Assembly (NCBI GenBank): GCA_014799395.1
Contig: JAAVID010000053.1
Coordinates: 1-64,000, forward strand
Direction: 5' to 3'
DNA length: 64,000 bases
DNA from: Oscillospiraceae bacterium
GTDB taxonomy: Bacteria; Bacillota; Clostridia; Oscillospirales; Ruminococcaceae
The translations under genes and the position numbers were made by a program. A model generated the notes under the pieces. It was not told the origin of the DNA. It was given only the letters and a program-made list of their open reading frames with translations, and searched no databases. Shown piece after piece: positions 58,986-64,000 of this stretch (positions within the stretch are counted from its first letter, which is position 1; each line of letters starts with the position of its first letter).

Positions 58986-59050
58986 ATAAGTGTAAACAAA
59001 CTACTTGCAAATGCCGCTGTTATGCGGCTTTTGCCATTTTAGAAAGGTGT

Positions 59051-59509
59051 GTGAAGCGTATGATTTATACGAGCAGATTTGCAAACCCCGAATTGAAAAC
59101 GGGAAAGTACACAGCGGTTCGTATCTCTGTCGGAAGTCCGCGCTGGAAACTTGCTTACGAAGTAGCGGGCGCGATGACGGAGCTTATGCCAAAAGGGATT
59201 TTTGGAAAGTACGATGATGACAAAGCAGCGTTTGAAGTCGAATACAGAAAGCGCTTGACTTGCATTGGCGTAGAGTATATCCGAAAAATACTTCGGCAAT
59301 ACGAACAGCTTGGAAAAGATGTTGTCCTACTTTGCTTTGAAGATGTGCGAAAAGGTGAGGTCGATTGGTGCCACAGAACAATGTTTGCCAAGTGGTGGCA
59401 GGAGCAGACGGGCGAGGTTATTTCGGAACTGCCCGATCCGTCAACACCGAAGATTGTTAAGCCGAAGAAAAAGGTTGATGATCCTCAGACAACGTTGTTT
59501 CAGCCTTAA
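59051..59509 (+). CDS. DUF488-like protein
   Basis: VVLLCFEDVRKGEVDWCHRTMFAKWW motif. Confidence 0.6.
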   Translation: MKRMIYTSRFANPELKTGKYTAVRISVGSPRWKLAYEVAGAMTELMPKGIFGKYDDDKAAFEVEYRKRLTCIGVEYIRKILRQYEQLGKDVVLLCFEDVRKGEVDWCHRTMFAKWWQEQTGEVISELPDPSTPKIVKPKKKVDDPQTTLFQP

Positions 59510-59583
59510 TTAGCCGTCTTTGAAATCTTGAAGGCTCGCTATAAATTATGATCACACGGGGCGGGTAGTTCCCGTTCCGTAAT

Positions 59584-59658
59584 GCGGACTTAGTTCAACG
59601 GTAGAATACGCAGCTCACCTGCTACGAGACGCACGTTCGACTCGTGCAGTCCGCTCCA
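59584..59658 (+). tRNA. tRNA-like gene with Gly-type acceptor and atypical anticodon arm; CCA encoded
   Basis: Acceptor GCGGACT/AGTCCGC + T + CCA, D-arm GTTC/GAAT, T-arm GCACG-TTCGACT-CGTGC; anticodon arm CGCAG-CTCACCTG-CTACG. Confidence 0.6.
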
Positions 59659-59726
59659 AAAATTAAATATGACGATTAGCCGTTAGATTTAGTCTATCGG
59701 CTTTTTGTTTTAAGGAGGAATAGAAG

Positions 59727-61124
59727 ATGTTTCACGGCTCACTGCCGGATAGCGTTCAGCGCATTATGGGTGACTGCGTTCGAGATTGGAAGTGCGACGA
59801 TATCTACATAGGCTGTTCCGGTAATTTCACAATAGAGCGTATGTTGAAAGGCGTGACCAACGCCAGATTGCACGGAAATGACGTCACAATATACTCCTGC
59901 TTGCTCGGAAACTATTTCGCGGGTGTTCCCCTCGAAGCGAGGTTTAATGAAAACTATGATGGTCCGATGACGTTTGTTAAGGACTATATGAAAACAGATC
60001 TCGACATCGTGACAGTTGTGCTGCTTCTTTCTAAAATGGCGGTGTATCTTGGCTCAAAGCCAAATCCGCATTATCTTAGAATGATTGACGCATATAAAGC
60101 ACAATGGGCGGAGCTGTTCGAGCAGACTAAAACGAAGATAGAAAAAGCGGGACAGTTTCTGTCAACGTTCTATGCTGGCGATGTCATAGGGTGGGTTGAC
60201 GAGGTACCACGCGATCAAGGCTTTATCTGTTACCCGCCGTTCTATTCCGGTGATTACGAGAAAATGTTCAAGGTTATCGAGGAAATTATAGCGTGGACAC
60301 CTCCGAGCTACGATATGATAGACAAGGATAAGATATTTGAAATGTTCCGCAAGCTGACCGAACGCGAGTATTTTATGTTTGGAACGAATGACGAGCTTGC
60401 AGAATTTTCTGATTATCTGATAGGTGTGGCACAGACTACAAACAGAGGCGTACCACTTTACGTCTACTCCAAAGCTCCAAAGTCGAGAATTGTTATGCCG
60501 AGCCAGCAGGTCGATAGCCTTTTTGTCGAAAGGCTTGGTAAAGACGAGGACATAGGCAACGAGATCAAGATCATTGAACTCAAAAGCGAGAATTTCAGGG
60601 CATTGCGTTCTCAGTATATGAACCCATACATCAAGCCCGGCAGCGAAACATCAAGCTACGGCGTTCTTGTTGATAACAAGCTGATAGGTGTGTACGCGTT
60701 CTCAGCTTCTCCTACCCTATCGAATTGGGATAAGCACATACAAACGCCCACAATGTACCTTTTAAGCGATTTTCCGATTGCCCCCACTAAATATAAAAGA
60801 CTCGCAAAACTCGTGTTATACGCGGCGTTAAGCCTCGAATCGAAGATGTTAGCGGAACGTATAACAAACCACCGCATACGTTCGCTTGTAACGACAGCGT
60901 TTAGTAAAAATCCTGTTAGTATGAAGTACCGCGGATTGTTCCGTCTGCTGAATAAGAAAGAGTTGCCCGGTGTCGAAGAAGGAGAAACGGATATGTCAAA
61001 GATCTACTATAATCAAGGCTATCAGTTGAATTACGGCGCGGCTATGGGCGAATGGACGTTGGCTGAGGGATTGGCAATGTGGAAGAAGAAACATTCTCAG
61101 ACGGGAGGTAAGGAGGAGCAGTAA
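59727..61124 (+). CDS. Putative phage antirestriction adenine methyltransferase-like protein
   Basis: IYIGCSGNFTIERML (SAM-motif-like), CYPPFYSGDYE (xPPF motif), C-terminal possibly GNAT/Mom-like segment. Confidence 0.45.
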   Translation: MFHGSLPDSVQRIMGDCVRDWKCDDIYIGCSGNFTIERMLKGVTNARLHGNDVTIYSCLLGNYFAGVPLEARFNENYDGPMTFVKDYMKTDLDIVTVVLLLSKMAVYLGSKPNPHYLRMIDAYKAQWAELFEQTKTKIEKAGQFLSTFYAGDVIGWVDEVPRDQGFICYPPFYSGDYEKMFKVIEEIIAWTPPSYDMIDKDKIFEMFRKLTEREYFMFGTNDELAEFSDYLIGVAQTTNRGVPLYVYSKAPKSRIVMPSQQVDSLFVERLGKDEDIGNEIKIIELKSENFRALRSQYMNPYIKPGSETSSYGVLVDNKLIGVYAFSASPTLSNWDKHIQTPTMYLLSDFPIAPTKYKRLAKLVLYAALSLESKMLAERITNHRIRSLVTTAFSKNPVSMKYRGLFRLLNKKELPGVEEGETDMSKIYYNQGYQLNYGAAMGEWTLAEGLAMWKKKHSQTGGKEEQ

Positions 61125-62002
61125 TGAATGTTTTTACTATTGAGATAAATCCGTGTGACATAAAGCTGCTGGAAACCAACGCGCGGTATATGAAGCACGA
61201 GGAATTTAACAGGCTCGTGGATAACGTCAGAAGGGACGGCAAACTTACGTCTACTCCATTCCTTTGCAAAGACAAGGACGGCAGATGGCTGTGCTTGTCG
61301 GGCAATCACAGAACGCGTGCTGCTATTGAAGTAGGACTGGAGACGATAACCTGCCTCGCGACAGACGATGAACTGAGCGAGGAACAGCAGATCGCTATTC
61401 AGCTTTCGCATAACGCGATAGCAGGACAGGACGATCCTGCGACGTTGAAAGCCCTGTATGAAAAGATACTCGATACGAGTTTGAAGAAATACAGCGGTCT
61501 CGACGATAAAACGCTTGACTTGCTCGATAAGTTTTCATCTATCAGCATATCGGAGGCGAACTTGCAATTCCAAACATTGTCGATGGTTTTCCTGCCGAAT
61601 GAACTTGAAGCAGCAAGGAAGGTTATTGACGAAGCAAAAGACCGTGCTAAGTCCTCTCACGATATATGGTTTGCGCGTATGGAAGATTACGACGCGTGGC
61701 TTGACGCACAGGAGACTGTCAGCTCTGCTCACAACGTCAAGAACGTTGCGACGGCGGTTGAAATCATACTCAAAATATTTGAGAGAAACGTCACGCAGCT
61801 TGCGGAGGCGTGGGAGGACACAACCGATGACAAGCGCTGGGTTCCGATAGAAACAATTATCGGCAGAACAAAGATACCCGCCGAAAATGCAAAGGTCATA
61901 AAGAAAGCCCTTGATAAGATGATTGGTGCCGGAAAAATCAGCTCGAATAATCTTTATGAGGGACTTGCAATGCTGTGTGCCGATTATATCGAGAAAAAAT
62001 AG
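61124..62002 (+). CDS. ParB N-terminal domain phage protein
   Basis: NARYMKHEEFNRLVDNVRRDG...LCLSGNHRTRAAIEVG. Confidence 0.85.
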   Translation: MNVFTIEINPCDIKLLETNARYMKHEEFNRLVDNVRRDGKLTSTPFLCKDKDGRWLCLSGNHRTRAAIEVGLETITCLATDDELSEEQQIAIQLSHNAIAGQDDPATLKALYEKILDTSLKKYSGLDDKTLDLLDKFSSISISEANLQFQTLSMVFLPNELEAARKVIDEAKDRAKSSHDIWFARMEDYDAWLDAQETVSSAHNVKNVATAVEIILKIFERNVTQLAEAWEDTTDDKRWVPIETIIGRTKIPAENAKVIKKALDKMIGAGKISSNNLYEGLAMLCADYIEKK

Positions 62003-62013
62003 GAGGTGCAACA

Positions 62014-62481
62014 ATGTCGAGCCAAGTTTACAATGCTCTGTATCACGATGATTGGGCGTGGTCGCTTGCAGTAAGAGGTTGCACCGACGCTGAGATTGCG
62101 AAGGCTATGCACGTTACACGCAAAACAATTTGCTCGTGGAAAAACGAGCACGAGTCCTTTGCAAAGGCACTTACAGAGGGAAAAGAAATCGCAGATAGCA
62201 AAATTGAGCGCAGTTTATATAAAAGCGCTATGGGCTACTACGTTGACGAAGAAGAAAGGCTTATCGAAGTTAATAAAGACGGTACGACTAAACTGGGTGA
62301 TTTGCGAACAAAGAAAAGGTATATACCGCCGAGTGTAACTGCTCAGATCTTTTGGCTGAAAAACAGATTAAGGGATCGCTGGCGTGATGTTACCAAAACG
62401 GAAGTTACAGGCGACGACGGCAAACCAGTTGAATTTCAGCAGGTGATGGCTTATCTCCCAGAAAAAGAGAAGGTGGAATAA
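62014..62481 (+). CDS. Terminase small subunit-like protein (HTH)
   Basis: GCTDAEIAKAMHVTRKTICSWKNEHESFAKALTEGKE; directly upstream of terL. Confidence 0.7.
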   Translation: MSSQVYNALYHDDWAWSLAVRGCTDAEIAKAMHVTRKTICSWKNEHESFAKALTEGKEIADSKIERSLYKSAMGYYVDEEERLIEVNKDGTTKLGDLRTKKRYIPPSVTAQIFWLKNRLRDRWRDVTKTEVTGDDGKPVEFQQVMAYLPEKEKVE

Positions 62482-62484
62482 TGC

Positions 62485-63864
62485 GTGGAGAAAGTTATAT
62501 TTCGACCGCAGAAAGGCAAGCAAGAAAAGTTCCTCGCCTGCTCCGCTGATATTTGCATATATGGCGGAGCCGCAGGCGGTGGTAAAAGCTATGCCCTTCT
62601 GTTAGAGCCGCTAAGACATATTGGCAACAAACAATTTGCGGCAGTCGCGTTCCGACGCACTAGTCCTCAGATACTCAATCCCGGCGGTTTGTGGACCGAG
62701 AGTTTCAATATCTATGGATTGTTCGGCGCGACACCAAAATTAAGTCCAAAGCCAATGTGGATATTTCCGAGCGGTGCGACTGTTACATTCTCGCACCTTG
62801 AAATGGAGCAAACCAAATATGATTGGCAGGGTTCGCAAATTCCGCTGATAATGTTTGATGAGCTAACGCATTTCTCGGAAACGGTTTTTTTCTATATGCT
62901 ATCGCGTAATCGTTCAATGTGCGGTATCAGACCGTATGTTCGGGCGACTTGTAACCCGGACGCGGATAGCTGGGTGGCAAAGCTAATTGCGTGGTGGATT
63001 GATCCCGACACAGGTTATCCAATTGAAGAACGGTGCGGTAAGATCCGTTGGTTTATCCGCCGCGACGATACCATATATTGGGCTGATAACAAATCGGATT
63101 TGTGGGAGCAATTTAATCTCATTACTGATGAGGAAAAAGAGGAACCTAAATCTATAACGTTCATCAACAGTACATTGCAGGATAACAAGCTGCTAATGCA
63201 ACGCGATCCGTCGTACATTGCAAATCTGAAGGCTCTGCCGACGGTGGAGCGTGAACGACTGCTTTACGGTAACTGGAAAATAAAGCAATCGGCGGGATTG
63301 TTCTTCAAGCGTACACAAATCGGAAGTATGCTGCCGTGTGTTCCAAATGATGTAGAGCAGTTCGTTAGAGCGTGGGATTTGGCGGCTACCGCTGAAACCG
63401 AAAAAGGCGATCCTGCATATACCGCAGGCGTGCTTATGGGTAAGCGCGCTGACGGTAGGTATGTAATAATAGACGTAATCAATGTACGTCAATCCGCAAG
63501 TGATGTTCGGGCAACAATACGACATACAGCAGAAAGTGATAACGCTAAATACGGCAATGTCAGAATACGATTGCCGCAAGATCCCGGTCAAGCCGGAAAA
63601 GATCAAGCGCAGAGCTTTATTAAATTGCTTGCTGGCTTTAGTGTTAAAGCCGTTCCCGTAAGCGGAAGTAAAGAGGCAAGAGCCGAACCCACTGCCGCGC
63701 AGTGGCAAGCCGGTAATTTTGATGTAGTTGTTGCCGATTGGAACGAGAATTATTTCTCGCAAATGGAGAGTTTTCCTGCAAGTAAATTTAAGGATATGGT
63801 TGACGCCACAAATGACGCATTTTCCGAATTGGAAAGTCGTGCGGATTTTGGGTATTCATTCTGA
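62485..63864 (+). CDS. terL: Terminase large subunit
   Basis: Walker A IYGGAAGGGKSYALLLEPLR, LIMFDELTHF, ATCNPDADSWV; nuclease RAWDLAAT; GTG start. Confidence 0.93.
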   Translation: MEKVIFRPQKGKQEKFLACSADICIYGGAAGGGKSYALLLEPLRHIGNKQFAAVAFRRTSPQILNPGGLWTESFNIYGLFGATPKLSPKPMWIFPSGATVTFSHLEMEQTKYDWQGSQIPLIMFDELTHFSETVFFYMLSRNRSMCGIRPYVRATCNPDADSWVAKLIAWWIDPDTGYPIEERCGKIRWFIRRDDTIYWADNKSDLWEQFNLITDEEKEEPKSITFINSTLQDNKLLMQRDPSYIANLKALPTVERERLLYGNWKIKQSAGLFFKRTQIGSMLPCVPNDVEQFVRAWDLAATAETEKGDPAYTAGVLMGKRADGRYVIIDVINVRQSASDVRATIRHTAESDNAKYGNVRIRLPQDPGQAGKDQAQSFIKLLAGFSVKAVPVSGSKEARAEPTAAQWQAGNFDVVVADWNENYFSQMESFPASKFKDMVDATNDAFSELESRADFGYSF

Positions 63865-63873
63865 GGTGGATAA

Positions 63874-64000
63874 ATGAAGATGTTTAATATTTTTACGCGA
63901 AGAAAACGAGAGCGCGATGTGCATAACGCATATACAGACGCTCGAAATCGTTTCATCTCGCGTTGGGCGCACCCGCCTTCGATGAACACCGCTGAATGGC
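63874..64000 (+). CDS. Probable phage portal protein, 5' fragment truncated by window end
   Basis: MKMFNIFTRRKRERDVHNAYTDARNRFISRWAHPPSMNTAEW, directly after terL. Confidence 0.4.
   Translation, partial: MKMFNIFTRRKRERDVHNAYTDARNRFISRWAHPPSMNTAEW

Noticed and set aside
58786-59010. 74-aa minus-strand ORF in the phage intergenic gap
   Set aside because: Overlaps a consensus + strand promoter; no RBS or motif.
1-64000. CRISPR arrays, rRNA genes, IS transposases
   Set aside because: Looked for repeat-spacer periodicity, rRNA motifs and transposase-like ORFs; none seen by eye.

Overview
This is a bacterial chromosomal segment in the style of a gut Clostridia/Ruminococcaceae genome; the taxonomy is inferred from gene content and codon style only. 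About 56 kb of housekeeping and accessory genes is followed, from about 56 kb to the window end, by a phage or prophage early/packaging region. Recognisable blocks: murD plus a MurL-like epimerase; tmcAL/ackA; a GH5 mannanase-like lipoprotein; mreBCD-pbp2-minD-mgsA; a GH25 lysozyme; a two-component/ABC module with five tandem ABC-2 permease paralogs (14.3-21.6 kb); a sigma factor with a large C-terminal extension; a long pyr operon (pyrR, pyrC, pyrF, carA, carB, pyrK, pyrD plus extra genes); a TetR/ABC/FtsX operon; two ECF sigma/anti-sigma pairs; der-plsY-gpsA; an ANT(6)-like / Abi_2 / TerB-N-TerB-C-like cluster; a MATE exporter; an EAL protein fused to a beta-solenoid-like domain; and a GH94 cellobiose phosphorylase. 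The phage region holds zinc-ribbon proteins, an adenine methyltransferase with a G10 tract, an atypical tRNA-like gene, a putative antirestriction methyltransferase, ParB-like, TerS, TerL and the start of a probable portal gene. The best leads are the RR/ABC(5 permeases)/papain-like/HK module with a phased direct-repeat array at its promoter, the EAL-solenoid fusion, the defence-like Abi_2/TerB cluster, the foldback element in the mreB leader, and the phage G10-tract methyltransferase and tRNA-like gene. Everything was read by eye from sequence and the supplied ORF translations. No homology search was run.
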